DNA of 64,000 bases from Elusimicrobiota bacterium (GCA_016706425.1 JADJJR010000001.1:1922001-1986000), one strand, 5' to 3'; numbered from the stretch's first letter, positions 1-7,973 are shown. Notes: generated by a model from the sequence alone, not told the origin. Numbers and translations are program-made.

Positions 1-831
1 GACGCGGTCGTCGCCATCGGCGGCGACGGGACGATCAACGAGGTCGCTCGGGCCCTCGTCGGCACGCCCGCGGCGCTGGGCATCCTGCCCAAGGGATCGG
101 GCAACGGATTGGCGCGCGAATTCAATATCCCCCTCGATCCCACCGCCGCCGCGCGCGCGCTGCCGGCGTACCGGCCCCTCGCTATCGACGTCGGACGCGT
201 CAACGGCGAACTCTTTTTCAATGTCGCGGGGTTCGGCCTCGACGCCCGAATCGCCCGGGCGTTTGAAAACAGCGAGTCGGGCGGTCGCCGGGGTCGATGG
301 CCCTACATCAAGCTGGGCGTGCGTGAGTTTCTTCGATACCGGCCGTCCCCTTTGACTTTGCATCACGACGGGGGCCAGACCCGGGTCACGCCCCTGCTGG
401 TCGCCTTGGCCAATGGCAAACAATACGGCAGCGGCGCCCGCATCGCCCCCGACGCCGTGGTCAACGACGGTTTGTTGGACGTCGTGGTGGTGGAAAACGC
501 CCCGTGGCACCGACTCCTCGTGGCCGTGCCCCGGATTTTCGCGGGCACCTTTCGCCGCGCGTCGTATCTGCGAACGATTCGAACGCAACGCCTCCGGGTC
601 GATTTCGGCGAAGAACGTCCCTACCACCTGGACGGGGAAGTCCGCTCGGGGCGGTCGTTGGTCGTCGATCTTCTCCCCCGGGCGCTGAACGTCTTGGTGC
701 CTCCCGAGTTCGCCGCCGCCCCCCCGCGAGCCTCCCGTCCGGGGGCCTCGACCTCACACCCAAATTCAACGGGAGGGTGGGAGAACGGGGGACGTCCCGC
801 GCGGCCGGGCGAAGGCCGCGACGCGGTTTAG
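1..831 (+). CDS. Diacylglycerol kinase-like lipid kinase, 5' truncated by window edge
   Basis: The reading frame is open from base 1 and ends at TAG 829-831 (276 residues seen); the N-terminus lies outside the window. It begins inside the DAGK catalytic domain: a GGDGTIN nucleotide-binding loop at residues 7-13, then a PKGSGNGLAREF segment near 30-41 (the usual G-T-x-N-D-F block of YegS/DgkB/BmrU proteins). The C-terminal beta-sandwich follows, with NVAGFGLDARIAR and a D-G-L-L-D block near 157-161. The family phosphorylates diacylglycerol or related lipids at the inner face of the membrane. The last ~40 residues are Pro/Arg/Ser-rich and low in complexity. The ClC gene starts 17 bp downstream on the same strand. 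Substrate cannot be told from sequence. Confidence 0.85.
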   Translation, partial: DAVVAIGGDGTINEVARALVGTPAALGILPKGSGNGLAREFNIPLDPTAAARALPAYRPLAIDVGRVNGELFFNVAGFGLDARIARAFENSESGGRRGRWPYIKLGVREFLRYRPSPLTLHHDGGQTRVTPLLVALANGKQYGSGARIAPDAVVNDGLLDVVVVENAPWHRLLVAVPRIFAGTFRRASYLRTIRTQRLRVDFGEERPYHLDGEVRSGRSLVVDLLPRALNVLVPPEFAAAPPRASRPGASTSHPNSTGGWENGGRPARPGEGRDAV

Positions 832-848
832 TAAAAGTAACCCGCCCC

Positions 849-2834
849 ATGCGCCCCTCTCCGCTCCCCCTCGCCGGCGTCGCGCGGCACACCCTGCGGT
901 GGATCCTGTTGATCACCCCGACGGCCGCGGCCATCGGCACGGCCTGCGCGTTTTTCCTTTGGGCCCTCGACCGAACCACCGGATTGCGTTGGCGGTATCC
1001 CGCGCTGTTGTGGGCCTTGCCCGTGATCGGCGTGGCGATCCACGGACTTTACAGCCGATGGGGCCAAAAGGCCGAGGGCGGAAACGATCTGGTGATCGAA
1101 CAGATCCACAGCCCAGGCGCCGGGGTGCCCCGCCGCATGGCGCCGTTGATCTTGGCGGGCACGTTGCTCACCCATTTGGGCGGCGGGTCCTCGGGACGGG
1201 AGGGAACAGCCCTTCAAATGGGGGGCGGCATCAGCGCGTTTTTCGCCCGCGTTTTTGACCTCTCCGCGGCGGACCGGCGGACCCTGTTGATGGCCGGGGT
1301 GGCGGCGGGGTTCGGCGGGGTTTTCGGGACCCCCGTCGCTGGCGCGGTGTTCGCACTTGAAGTGGCGGTCCTTGGTCACCTGGATTACGAACCCCTCGTC
1401 CCCTGCCTTTGGGCGGCGGTGGTCGGCCATTGGGTTTGCCTGTCCTGGGGAACCCACCACACCAATTACCACCAACAGATCGCCGTGGCCCCGGTTCTCG
1501 CGCCCGCGCTCACGGCCAAGGTGCTGGCCGCGGCGGTGGCGTTCGGGCTCGCGAGCGCTCTCTTCGTTTTCGTGTCTCACCGGGCGCGCGCCGCCTTCCG
1601 TCGATGGATTCCCCGCCCTTGGCTCCGTCCCGTGGCCGGGGGCGTCCTTTTGATCGCCTTGACGGCGCTTTTGGGGACCCGGGATTACTTGGGGCTGGGG
1701 GTGGACGCGCCGCCGGGCGCCCCCGACACCGTGACCCTTTTATCGGCGTTCCGGGACGAGGGCGCCACCCCGTGGAGTTGGTTGTGGAAGACCCTCTTCA
1801 CCGCGACGACCCTCGGCGCGGGCTTTAAAGGCGGTGAAGTGACGCCGCTGTTTTTTGTCGGGGCCACCCTGGGGAACGTCGTGGCCCACCTCCTGGCCGC
1901 GCCCGTGGATCTGTTCGCGGGTCTCGGGTTCGTGGCCGTCTTCGCGGCGGCCGCCAACACGCCGTTGGCGGGGGTGGTGCTGGGTTTGGAATTGTTCGGG
2001 AAGGAAAACGCCGTCTACTTCGCCCTCGCGGTTTTCGTGGCCTACGCTTTCAGCGGTCCCACCGGGGTGTACGCCGGGCAACGGCGGAGCACGCCGAAAC
2101 CGTCGGGCGATAAAAACCTTGATAGACGAAGTTGTTCCAAAATTCGCCTGTTCTTTCCCAACTATATCACATCACTATTGGGACAGCGTGAAGGTGTCGG
2201 GGGAGAAGTGCGTCCGCTCGGCGCGAGCGCCGCGCCTTTGATCCCTCGCCCCCTTGGGGGAGAGGGTGGCCGAAGGTCGGGAGAGGGGGTCCCGCCCCGT
2301 CGGTGGCATCGTCGGTCACTTGGCGGTGACCGTTATAACCCGCCACCCGCAGAGAGAGAGACACCGCCGCGCTCTCTATTAAGAGACAGCAGAGAGCGGG
2401 GAGGCAGAGGCGGAAGGCTCGGGCCTTCGGGCCTCGCCCCGCGCCGGGGCTGTCGCGTCCGCGCCCGGCGTGATCGTCCCGGCGCTGTCGTCGCGCAGGC
2501 TGGATCGTCACCGTCGCCTGGGAAAAACCGGAAGCCGCCACGCGCGGGAGGAAAGAAGCTGGTCCCGCAGAGGGAGAGGGAAACCCCCGCGCCTGGCTGT
2601 CGCGGCGAAAGGCAGAGGCCGCCGCCGCGCTTGAAAAGAAGAAGCCCCGGCCCTTCGGGCCGGGAGGAAGAAGGCCGCTCGGCGGGCCGAAAGACGGCCC
2701 GCCTCGCTCGGTTGTCGCTGGCGGTTGGACGGCTGGACCGGGACGGCGGGGCCGTCGCTCCGGTTTGCGGAGCGCGAGACGGGCCGCGCGCGGGCCGCCA
2801 CGAAAGACGCGCGGCGGCCCCACGCGCTCGTTGA
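849..2834 (+). CDS. ClC-family chloride channel/antiporter, C-terminus replaced by element sequence
   Basis: A ClC membrane protein of about ten hydrophobic segments. The anion-pathway motif GSSGREGT is at residues ~113-120 (Glu118 is the gating glutamate; family consensus is GREGP), and GFGGVFGTPVAGAVFALE and GFKGGEVTPLFFVGATLG match the later filter helices. Start ATG 849 is chosen because the hydrophobic N-terminus begins there; the frame is open upstream only as GC-rich shadow. Host-encoded sequence ends at base 2117 (residue 423). From 2118 the frame runs through the inverted repeat of the integrated element to a stop at 2832-2834, adding about 238 low-complexity residues. Joining 2119 directly to 23430 restores a normal end (Leu-Gly-Arg-stop, 426 aa), so the long tail is a product of insertion. 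Whether the chimeric protein is stable is unknown. Confidence 0.85.
   Translation: MRPSPLPLAGVARHTLRWILLITPTAAAIGTACAFFLWALDRTTGLRWRYPALLWALPVIGVAIHGLYSRWGQKAEGGNDLVIEQIHSPGAGVPRRMAPLILAGTLLTHLGGGSSGREGTALQMGGGISAFFARVFDLSAADRRTLLMAGVAAGFGGVFGTPVAGAVFALEVAVLGHLDYEPLVPCLWAAVVGHWVCLSWGTHHTNYHQQIAVAPVLAPALTAKVLAAAVAFGLASALFVFVSHRARAAFRRWIPRPWLRPVAGGVLLIALTALLGTRDYLGLGVDAPPGAPDTVTLLSAFRDEGATPWSWLWKTLFTATTLGAGFKGGEVTPLFFVGATLGNVVAHLLAAPVDLFAGLGFVAVFAAAANTPLAGVVLGLELFGKENAVYFALAVFVAYAFSGPTGVYAGQRRSTPKPSGDKNLDRRSCSKIRLFFPNYITSLLGQREGVGGEVRPLGASAAPLIPRPLGGEGGRRSGEGVPPRRWHRRSLGGDRYNPPPAERETPPRSLLRDSRERGGRGGRLGPSGLAPRRGCRVRARRDRPGAVVAQAGSSPSPGKNRKPPRAGGKKLVPQRERETPAPGCRGERQRPPPRLKRRSPGPSGREEEGRSAGRKTARLARLSLAVGRLDRDGGAVAPVCGARDGPRAGRHERRAAAPRAR
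2108..2130 (+). other. attL junction (host ClC end / element)
   Basis: Host sequence GATAAAAAC is followed by core CT (2118-2119) and element arm TGATAGACG. The host half continues the ClC reading frame; the element half is the start of the 1.2 kb inverted repeat. Only the two core bases are shared with the reconstructed chromosomal target, consistent with serine-recombinase crossover. Confidence 0.75.
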
Positions 2835-3316
2835 TCGCTGGCGGTTGGACGTTTGGCGGGACGGCTGACGTTGCGGGCTTCGGCTTGCGGAGGCGCGGCG
2901 GGCCGTCGCCAAAGACGGGCGTCGTCCCGTCGCGTTGGGATGGCTGGCCGCTGACGGCTGGACGTTTGGACGGGAAAGGCTGGGCGAGCGCTCCGGTTTG
3001 CGGAGGGAGAAGGCCGCGCGGCGGTCCGCCACGAAAAACGCGCGGCGGCCCACCGCGCTCGTTTGTCGCTGACGGTTGGACGCGGCGGGGACGGCGGACG
3101 CCGGGAGCTGCGGCCTTCGGGAAAGAAGCTCCCGGGGCCAGCCGCCACCAAAGACGGGCGGCGTCTGTCCCCGGCCCGCTCCGCGCCCGGCTTCGCACGG
3201 GCGCCCGCCCAAGTCAAAGGCAACGTCAAAGGCGGCCCCGGCCCCGCCTGACGGCGGGGCTCCCTGCCCGGCCCGGCGGTCCTGTCCTGTTTGGGGGGAG
3301 GGGGGCGCGCGCGGGG
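2118..3316. repeat. Long inverted repeat IR1, left copy (~1.2 kb)
   Basis: This segment recurs as reverse complement at 19459-20658. The copies differ at only a handful of places seen by eye: a CT dinucleotide length difference near 2384, one substitution near 2438, 1-bp differences in homopolymers near 2450 and 2640, and a shuffle in a G/C run near 2780. Identity is about 99%. The divergence point is sharp (GCGGGG then unrelated sequence) at both inner ends. Open frames inside it look like a by-product of high GC and repetition; no recognisable protein is encoded. It includes an inverted repeat CGGTCAC-6-GTGACCG at 2313-2332 and an extragenic-type CCCTCGCCCC/GGGGGAGAGGG hairpin near 2240-2270. 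Confidence 0.9.
2711..3085. repeat. Imperfect ~118-bp tandem repeats inside IR1
   Basis: The motif TCGCTGGCGGTTGGACG (with variants) starts near 2715, 2835, 2946 and 3066. The hairpin-forming CTCCGGTTTGCGGAG is at 2758-2772 and 2992-3006, with a variant near 2876. Blocks of the type GCCACGAAAGACGCGCGGCGGCCC lie between. This gives about four diverged units of period near 118 bp. The same array sits inverted in the right copy (about 19690-20065). Function is unknown; it has the look of a structured or protein-binding DNA region rather than coding sequence. Confidence 0.65.
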
Positions 3317-3930
3317 AATCGGAAAGGTAGCAGGCCCACCGTGCCGGTCAGGGAAACAGGCCCCAAAGGGGGCCTGTCCGGGGCAAAAGCATGTGACCCA
3401 CGGGTCACACTATGCGCAAGGAAATACCCCAGGGGGGTATAAGGCCATATTTATTACCCTGTGCCCGGCTCCAGCCGGTGCCGCTGCTCGGCAAGGCGCA
3501 GGTGCGCCGCACAGGGAGCCAAGTCAAAATCCAAGTCAAAAGCCGCGGCCACTACACCCAAGTGGCCGCCCCGCTTACTGCCACCCCCGCGCCCTAGCGG
3601 GCGCGAGTTGTTACCTGCGCTACGCTTGGAGCTATTTGCGGCGGCCAAGACGCCCCCCCTCCCCCCCACGGCTTCGCGCCTTCTTGGGGGTTCTTGGTTC
3701 ACCTAAGTTTCCTTTGCCTTCTTCTGTCTCCGCTTCGTTCCATCGGCCGTGGCCAGGGTTTGCGCCCAGAGGGCGCAAACCGGGGGCGGGGGTGCTGGCC
3801 GGCGAAAAATTAGCCCCCCCTCCCCCTTTTTCCGTCCAACCAACCCAGAGGGTTGGTGGCCGGTCCTCGCCTCACTTGGCCGCACGTGGGGAGCGCGGCA
3901 GGCTGCGGGTGGTAGTCCCATTCAAAGAGC
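3317..3930. other. Non-coding stretch with three clustered palindromes
   Basis: I find no credible gene in this 614-bp region. It holds three adjacent palindromes: ACAGGCCCC/GGGGCCTGT (3356-3377), TGTGACCC-AC-GGGTCACA (3392-3409) and ATACCC-5-GGGTAT (3424-3440). The rest is GC-rich with short direct repeats of CAAGTCAAA. TATAAG at 3438-3443 overlaps the third palindrome and could be a -10 for a rightward transcript, but no ORF of note follows. Replication-origin, regulatory or small-RNA roles are all possible; none is demonstrated. Confidence 0.5.
3424..3440. promoter_or_regulatory. CsoR-type palindrome S1
   Basis: ATACCC-CAGGG-GGGTAT, a 17-bp site with perfect 6-bp arms. CsoR/RcnR-family repressors bind G/C tracts flanked by AT-rich inverted arms of this form. 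The same arms and spacing recur at 5185-5201 and 10567-10583, and the element encodes a CsoR-like protein (7974-8225). That this protein binds here is inference. Confidence 0.5.
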
Positions 3931-3976
3931 AAAACCAAACCAGGGCGCTACGCGCCCCGGTGGGGCCTTCGGCCCC
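3931..3976 (-). terminator. Tandem hairpin terminator of the nine-gene operon
   Basis: Read leftwards after the stop at 3983: first a hairpin GGGGCC-GAA-GGCCCC (3976-3962), then GGGCGC-GTA-GCGCCC (3957-3943) followed by TGGTTTTG. The second is a classical stem plus T-rich tract, placed 26 bp past the last stop codon. Confidence 0.6.
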
Positions 3977-3982
3977 AAGTTT

Positions 3983-4807
3983 CTAAACGGCTCTCGCCAA
4001 GCTCCGGTCAAGAAGGTCTTGGCTCAAGTAGCGCCCGGAAGCGAAGACCTTCTCCCAACTGTCGTTCTCGTCGAAACTGTAATAGACATGCGCCACGTAC
4101 CGCCCGTAGATGTCTATCTTGTTCGTCTGGATCACAACCGTTTTTGCCTTCCCCATCTGCGCCCGGACGTATTCAAAAGCTTCCTCCCCGCCCTCCTTCA
4201 AGGCCGGGGCATCCACGCCAGCCAGGCGGATGATCTGCTCTTTCCAGACCTGAAAGCCCAGGTCCACCCGGAAAACGATCGTGTCCCCGTCCACCACCCG
4301 GAGAACTTCCGCCCGGAAGGTGAAAAAAGGAGACGTTGGACGAGGGAGCTTCTTGGCCTTCTTAGAGCCGTCCTTCGGGGCCAAGTAGTCCTCGGCGTTG
4401 ATCGCCTTCGCCAACTGCTCCCGCGTCCAGCCTTCCTTGATTGCTTTCTCCTCGTAGTAAACCCGTTCCTTGTCCGTCCCAAGCGTCAAAAGGTAGCGGT
4501 AATGGCTCCACGTCAAAGGCGTGTCGGGCGCTCCCTTCGGATACGCCCGGTAGAACTGGACGCATCGGACGAGCGTTGTTCGGTCCGTCTTCAAAGGTTT
4601 CGCCAGCCGTTCCATGACCGTCGTCGCATACCCCGCGTTCTCGGCCAGGTCTTCTACCTCGATCCGTCCGCCCATAGCCCAACACGTCTTCAAGAAAATG
4701 GCGTTGTTCGCCGCCTTCGCCTTGTCCCGGCCCTCGTCCACCAACCGCTGTAAGTCCTTCGCCAACTTCTCGAACTGCGGGACGCTCAACACCATGTCCT
4801 TGCTCAT
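3983..4807 (-). CDS. YhcG-N (DUF1016-like)/SNase fusion, catalytic Glu missing
   Basis: 274 residues; last gene of the nine-gene operon. Start ATG 4807 is chosen for its GGAGG eight bases upstream; an ATG at 4831 lies further 5'. The N-terminal ~145 residues are helical and match the DUF1016/YhcG N-terminal region (TWSHYRYLLTL, then YYEEKAIKEGWTREQLAKAI), a putative DNA-binding domain. The C-terminal ~105 residues form a staphylococcal-nuclease (OB) fold: VVDGDTI at 171-177, IRLAGVDAP ending at 201, DIYGR at 232-236. Against S. aureus nuclease, Arg35 corresponds to Arg194, Asp40 to Asp199 and Arg87 to Arg236. Catalytic Glu43 is Ala202. The domain may therefore bind rather than cut nucleic acid, or use a nearby Glu of the EGGEE stretch. 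Confidence 0.75.
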   Translation of the reverse strand: MSKDMVLSVPQFEKLAKDLQRLVDEGRDKAKAANNAIFLKTCWAMGGRIEVEDLAENAGYATTVMERLAKPLKTDRTTLVRCVQFYRAYPKGAPDTPLTWSHYRYLLTLGTDKERVYYEEKAIKEGWTREQLAKAINAEDYLAPKDGSKKAKKLPRPTSPFFTFRAEVLRVVDGDTIVFRVDLGFQVWKEQIIRLAGVDAPALKEGGEEAFEYVRAQMGKAKTVVIQTNKIDIYGRYVAHVYYSFDENDSWEKVFASGRYLSQDLLDRSLARAV

Positions 4808-4823
4808 CGTCGCGCCTCCTTCG

Positions 4824-5168
4824 CTACTCATCCCACTTCTTTATTAGGCCCCACAACATCCAACCCCCGAGTACCGTGCCAACGGGAAACCCAATCAGCA
4901 TAAGAGCGGCCAGCCCACCGCCCACCTTTCGCCCCCACTCCTTATGAGCGGACAACGCCTTGCCAAGCGGGAACATCAATGCGGTATTGGCGAGGAGGCA
5001 TGACGCACCGATAAGAATTGGTGAAACGTCTTGGAAGTCTTTGAGCCGCATGAAAAACAGGAGGCATCCCGCTATGGCTACCATCATCCCACCTGAAAGC
5101 AAAGTAGCCCAACCCCACCCCCGATAGACCATTCCGACGATTTCATGGTGTTTCTTGTTTTGGAACAT
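4824..5168 (-). CDS. Small integral membrane protein, unknown function
   Basis: About 114 residues from ATG 5168 (MFQNKKHHEIVG...), with AAGGGATGG upstream. A GTG at 5204 overlapping the stop of the preceding gene would add 12 residues and is an alternative start. Three or four hydrophobic segments are visible: around GWATLLSGGMMVAIAGCLLFFM, SPILIGASCLLANTALMF, and LAALMLIGFPVGTVLGGWMLWG. Charged ends (KK, KKWDE) sit on short loops. I recognise no family. It lies between the DUF2726-like nuclease and the YhcG/SNase fusion. A CsoR-type palindrome covers its presumed leader, so it could have its own promoter. Confidence 0.6.
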   Translation of the reverse strand: MFQNKKHHEIVGMVYRGWGWATLLSGGMMVAIAGCLLFFMRLKDFQDVSPILIGASCLLANTALMFPLGKALSAHKEWGRKVGGGLAALMLIGFPVGTVLGGWMLWGLIKKWDE

Positions 5169-5184
5169 GGGTACCATCCCTTTT

Positions 5185-5201
5185 ATACCCGGTAGGGGTA
5201 T
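5185..5201. promoter_or_regulatory. CsoR-type palindrome S2
   Basis: ATACCC-GGTAG-GGGTAT, the same arms and spacing as S1 and S3. On the minus strand the right arm runs into TATAAA, a possible -10 for the membrane-protein gene downstream. It lies at the overlap between the DUF2726-like gene end and the next start, an unusual place for a palindrome to arise by chance. Confidence 0.5.
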
Positions 5202-6235
5202 CACTCCGCGTCCTCATCCTTTTGGAACAAGGCCGACGCCCCTTCCTTCCGCTTCAACAGCCGCCAGCCGCCCGCGTCCTTTCGGAAGTAGCTCGTCAAA
5301 AGGTGCTTGTGGGAGCCGTCCCGAATCTCCAACGTCGTCCCGACCGGCAGGGCGTCGGGCAACTCGTCCGCCTTGAATTCCAGGTCCGCCGAGCGCCCGT
5401 CCCGCTTCATCCCGACTTGCTTCCCCAAAAGGCGGCGCTCCACGGCCCCGCCCTGGAATCCGAGGACCGCGACGTATTCCTTCTTGAGGTGGTTCCAGTT
5501 GGTCGGGTATTCGGGCTCCATCGGTTCGCCCTGGATCGTGGACAGGTAGGACTCAAACCGGCGGGCGGGGGACGACTTGCCCCAATCCGACACCAGGGAC
5601 CGGGCGGGGCTGGATTCGTCCTCATTCACGGGCGGCAACGCCTGGGCCGCGCCCGGCCCGACCTCCCGCAAAGGAATGTCGGCGGCCTCTAGGAGCTTCC
5701 GTTTCAGCGCGTCTTTCTTCCGCTTCTCCGGGGTTTCGTGGCCGCCGCCCTGGTACTCAAAAGCCAGGCGCGGGAAGCCGTCCCGGTCGCAGACCAGGAA
5801 GTCCACGCGGGCCGTCAGGAAGTACCAACGGTCTTCCTTCCGCCCCAAGCACTCCTTTACCGCCGCTTCTCGGATGAAGGCCGCCAAGGGGATCTCCGGG
5901 TGGACGAAACCATACTCCCGCTTCAACCGTCGGTAAAACTCCGCGACCTTCGGCTTGCCGAGGATGGACATGGTCTTGCCGTTCCGGGGGTCTTGGAGCA
6001 AAACGTCCCGCAACTCCGGGAGCATCCGGGCGGCGGCGTCTAGCAAGTCCATCCCTTCCAGTTTCCGAAGGAGACTCCTCATGACCTCCCCGCCGATCCC
6101 CACACAGGCCGCCGCCTTCTCGGCCTTCCCTTCCCGAGCCAGTTCCACCAGGAAGGCGTATTCCAAATCGTTCAAGCCCTCATGGGTACCGTCTTCCACC
6201 GCCCGGCGCATGTCCTCGTCCGGCTCTCGGCTCAT
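5201..6235 (-). CDS. DUF2726-like PD-(D/E)XK nuclease family protein
   Basis: 344 residues. Start ATG 6235 overlaps the stop of the preceding gene (ATGA), which argues for it over the upstream ATG at 6268. The central segment is a restriction-endonuclease-like core: RVDFLVCDRDG (Asp145), AFEYQGGGH (Glu160, Gln162, His166), then K-D-A-L-K-R-K-L-L and AADIPLREV. This is the DUF2726 pattern of D..Fv......iE..g..H....rD..K...l..aGipLlrv. The N-terminal ~115 residues are helical with an HTH-like feel (KAAACVGIGGEVMRSLLRKLEG). The C-terminal ~110 residues (YVAVLGFQGGAVERRLLG...) resemble an OB/HIRAN-like nucleic-acid-binding module, tentatively. Its operon mates suggest a nucleic-acid-directed role. 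Confidence 0.65.
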   Translation of the reverse strand: MSREPDEDMRRAVEDGTHEGLNDLEYAFLVELAREGKAEKAAACVGIGGEVMRSLLRKLEGMDLLDAAARMLPELRDVLLQDPRNGKTMSILGKPKVAEFYRRLKREYGFVHPEIPLAAFIREAAVKECLGRKEDRWYFLTARVDFLVCDRDGFPRLAFEYQGGGHETPEKRKKDALKRKLLEAADIPLREVGPGAAQALPPVNEDESSPARSLVSDWGKSSPARRFESYLSTIQGEPMEPEYPTNWNHLKKEYVAVLGFQGGAVERRLLGKQVGMKRDGRSADLEFKADELPDALPVGTTLEIRDGSHKHLLTSYFRKDAGGWRLLKRKEGASALFQKDEDAE

Positions 6236-7305
6236 AGCTTGTAGTCCACCCCCACCAGGAACCGCCATTGTTTCCCGCTCCCGGCGTAGTCGTCTATCGG
6301 GCGGTGGTAGTTATAGCCGACCACCAGGCCGAATCGGGAAAAATCCGGGTTGATCCACTCATTCCTCGGGCTATACCGGAGGCCCACCGTCGCCTCCTCC
6401 ACCTTGCTTTCGAGCGGGATGCCGAGAGCCAACGCCAGGGAGCGGTTCCAGGGGTTCAGGTATTTGGAGACATACAGGTGGCCGTAGATGTAGGGCTTGA
6501 CCGTAGCCTTCTTGAACCAGTCTTCCTCACGGATAGCGCTTACTCCCACTCCCGCGCCGAACCAGGACAACCGCATATTGGAGAAATGGTAGGCGCTGCT
6601 TTGAAGCTCCCCCGTCTGCTGGAAGATCAGCCGATAGACGGCTTCCTTGGAGAGCATGAACTTGATAACCACTTTCTTAATCGTCGTCCCCGCGACCGGA
6701 CCGGTCTTGGTTAAGTCCACGGCTATACACTCCCCTTCCAGGCCCTTCTGCCCCACGATGGACGGCTCCTTGCCGGTGTACAGCCGGATCACCTCCATAG
6801 CGTTGATTCCAGAGGCTTTCTCCTTCTCGTAGGCCAAGCCTTCCAGCCGCACTTGAAGCTGGCTGGCTTCCTTCAAGCACACTTCTTTGGAGTCCCCCAT
6901 CGTCATGACGGGCAGATCGGGTTTGACGGGGGTCTTGGAGAGGATCGGGGCTCCCTCCTCCGTAAAGATCACCGCCCACACATACGCCTCATTCGGCAAG
7001 CGGTCCACCCGGCGGCCCTTGAATACCAGGGCCATCACCGGGTCTTTCCGACCCTTGCCGAAGGCTACAACCAGGTCCGGGATATGGTCGTTCCGGCGGG
7101 ATGGGCCGAAGTAGCTCCTAAGTAGGGCTTCGCCCGTGTCGCCCTGGCCGTCTTGGCTGATGAAGTTGGAGAGTCTTTGGGGGAAATCCGCTTGCGTCGA
7201 GGGAACTCCGCCGCCGTGGATCAAAGGATGTTCATACATGCTTGCCGCTACCGCAGGGGAAACGAGAGAGAAGATGAAGCCGATACACGCTGTCCAACGA
7301 CGCAT
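6232..7305 (-). CDS. Secreted protein with predicted beta-barrel C-terminus
   Basis: 357 residues with a clear signal peptide (MRRWTACIGFIFSLVSPAVAA) and probable cleavage near residue 21. The first two thirds contain mixed alpha/beta sequence without a family I recognise. The last ~110 residues alternate hydrophobic and polar residues with aromatic girdles (PYIYGHLYVSKYLNPWNRSLALALGI, ATVGLRYSPRNEW, FGLVVGYNYHRP) and end in WRFLVGVDYKL, typical of outer-membrane barrel strands. It is the only exported member of the operon. Its stop overlaps the next start by 4 bp. The role is unknown; it might place part of the system at the cell surface. Confidence 0.6.
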   Translation of the reverse strand: MRRWTACIGFIFSLVSPAVAASMYEHPLIHGGGVPSTQADFPQRLSNFISQDGQGDTGEALLRSYFGPSRRNDHIPDLVVAFGKGRKDPVMALVFKGRRVDRLPNEAYVWAVIFTEEGAPILSKTPVKPDLPVMTMGDSKEVCLKEASQLQVRLEGLAYEKEKASGINAMEVIRLYTGKEPSIVGQKGLEGECIAVDLTKTGPVAGTTIKKVVIKFMLSKEAVYRLIFQQTGELQSSAYHFSNMRLSWFGAGVGVSAIREEDWFKKATVKPYIYGHLYVSKYLNPWNRSLALALGIPLESKVEEATVGLRYSPRNEWINPDFSRFGLVVGYNYHRPIDDYAGSGKQWRFLVGVDYKL

Positions 7306-7332
7306 CGAAACCTCCGGGATTCTGGACTCCCC

Positions 7333-7959
7333 CTAGGGTTGAGTCGCCTCTTGGGAAATATCTTTCATGAAAGTAGACGCCAATTGCTCCACAGGCCAAC
7401 CCGGATGCTCCATAGCCCAGGCCAAGCACTTTGAGAAAAATCGGCCTTTCAGATCGTCCGCGTCCATCTTCCTGGCTAGAAGCGTGAATCTTTTTATAGG
7501 GTCAGAGTCGTCCTGGAAAGAGAATGGCATGGCGGTCCGCGTAAGCTCTCCCTCATACTTCACGATTTCGGAGCAAGCCAACCGTTCCAAGCGCGACCGG
7601 CCTTGAACGGTGAAAACCTCCGGGTTCGTCCGGCAAAGGGCATAGAGGAGGTCGTTGAGGTGATACACGATGTCTTGGCCGCGCAACCTCACTACCCGGT
7701 CAGCGCGTTTCTCTCCGAGGGTCAGGACATCCCGCCAGTCGTCCAGCCATGCGTCATGAAAATCCGCTCCGTCGCACTCATAGACGATCCGAACCCCGGC
7801 TGAAGTCGTCACCATGAAGTCCGCCCGGAACATGCCCCACCTGGTCGGCATTTCCACCTGGGCCTCCAACTTCACATCGTCGGAGATATGTTTGAGGATT
7901 TGCCGGAGGAAGTCTTCCTCTATCGGGCTCTCGGTTTTATATGAGGCGTAGTCTTTCAT
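7333..7959 (-). CDS. PD-(D/E)XK endonuclease-like protein
   Basis: 208 residues. Motifs of a Vsr/DUF559-type restriction-endonuclease fold are in the expected order: ESPIEEDFLRQI (Glu14/Glu15), GMFRADFMV (Asp47), RIVYECDGADFHD (Glu61, Asp63, His68), then WRDVLTLGEKRADRVVRLRGQDI, the R-D...L...g..v.R..g..i region that closes the core. It is a soluble protein without a signal peptide. The last ~90 residues (SEIVKYEGELTRTAMPFSF...) are unassigned. The start lies 14 bp past the stop of the CsoR-like gene. Cleavage activity is predicted from intact acidic residues only. Confidence 0.7.
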   Translation of the reverse strand: MKDYASYKTESPIEEDFLRQILKHISDDVKLEAQVEMPTRWGMFRADFMVTTSAGVRIVYECDGADFHDAWLDDWRDVLTLGEKRADRVVRLRGQDIVYHLNDLLYALCRTNPEVFTVQGRSRLERLACSEIVKYEGELTRTAMPFSFQDDSDPIKRFTLLARKMDADDLKGRFFSKCLAWAMEHPGWPVEQLASTFMKDISQEATQP

Positions 7960-7973
7960 CCCGTCCCCGAGGT

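Noticed and set aside
2711..3085. CRISPR array
   Set aside because: Repeat units are ~118 bp and diverged, with no short conserved repeat and unique spacers, and no cas genes.
2333..3442. Long open frames on both strands within IR1
   Set aside because: Several overlapping frames of 200-350 codons exist in all phases, rich in Arg/Pro/Gly/Ser, without ribosome-binding sites. They reflect repetitive GC-rich DNA.
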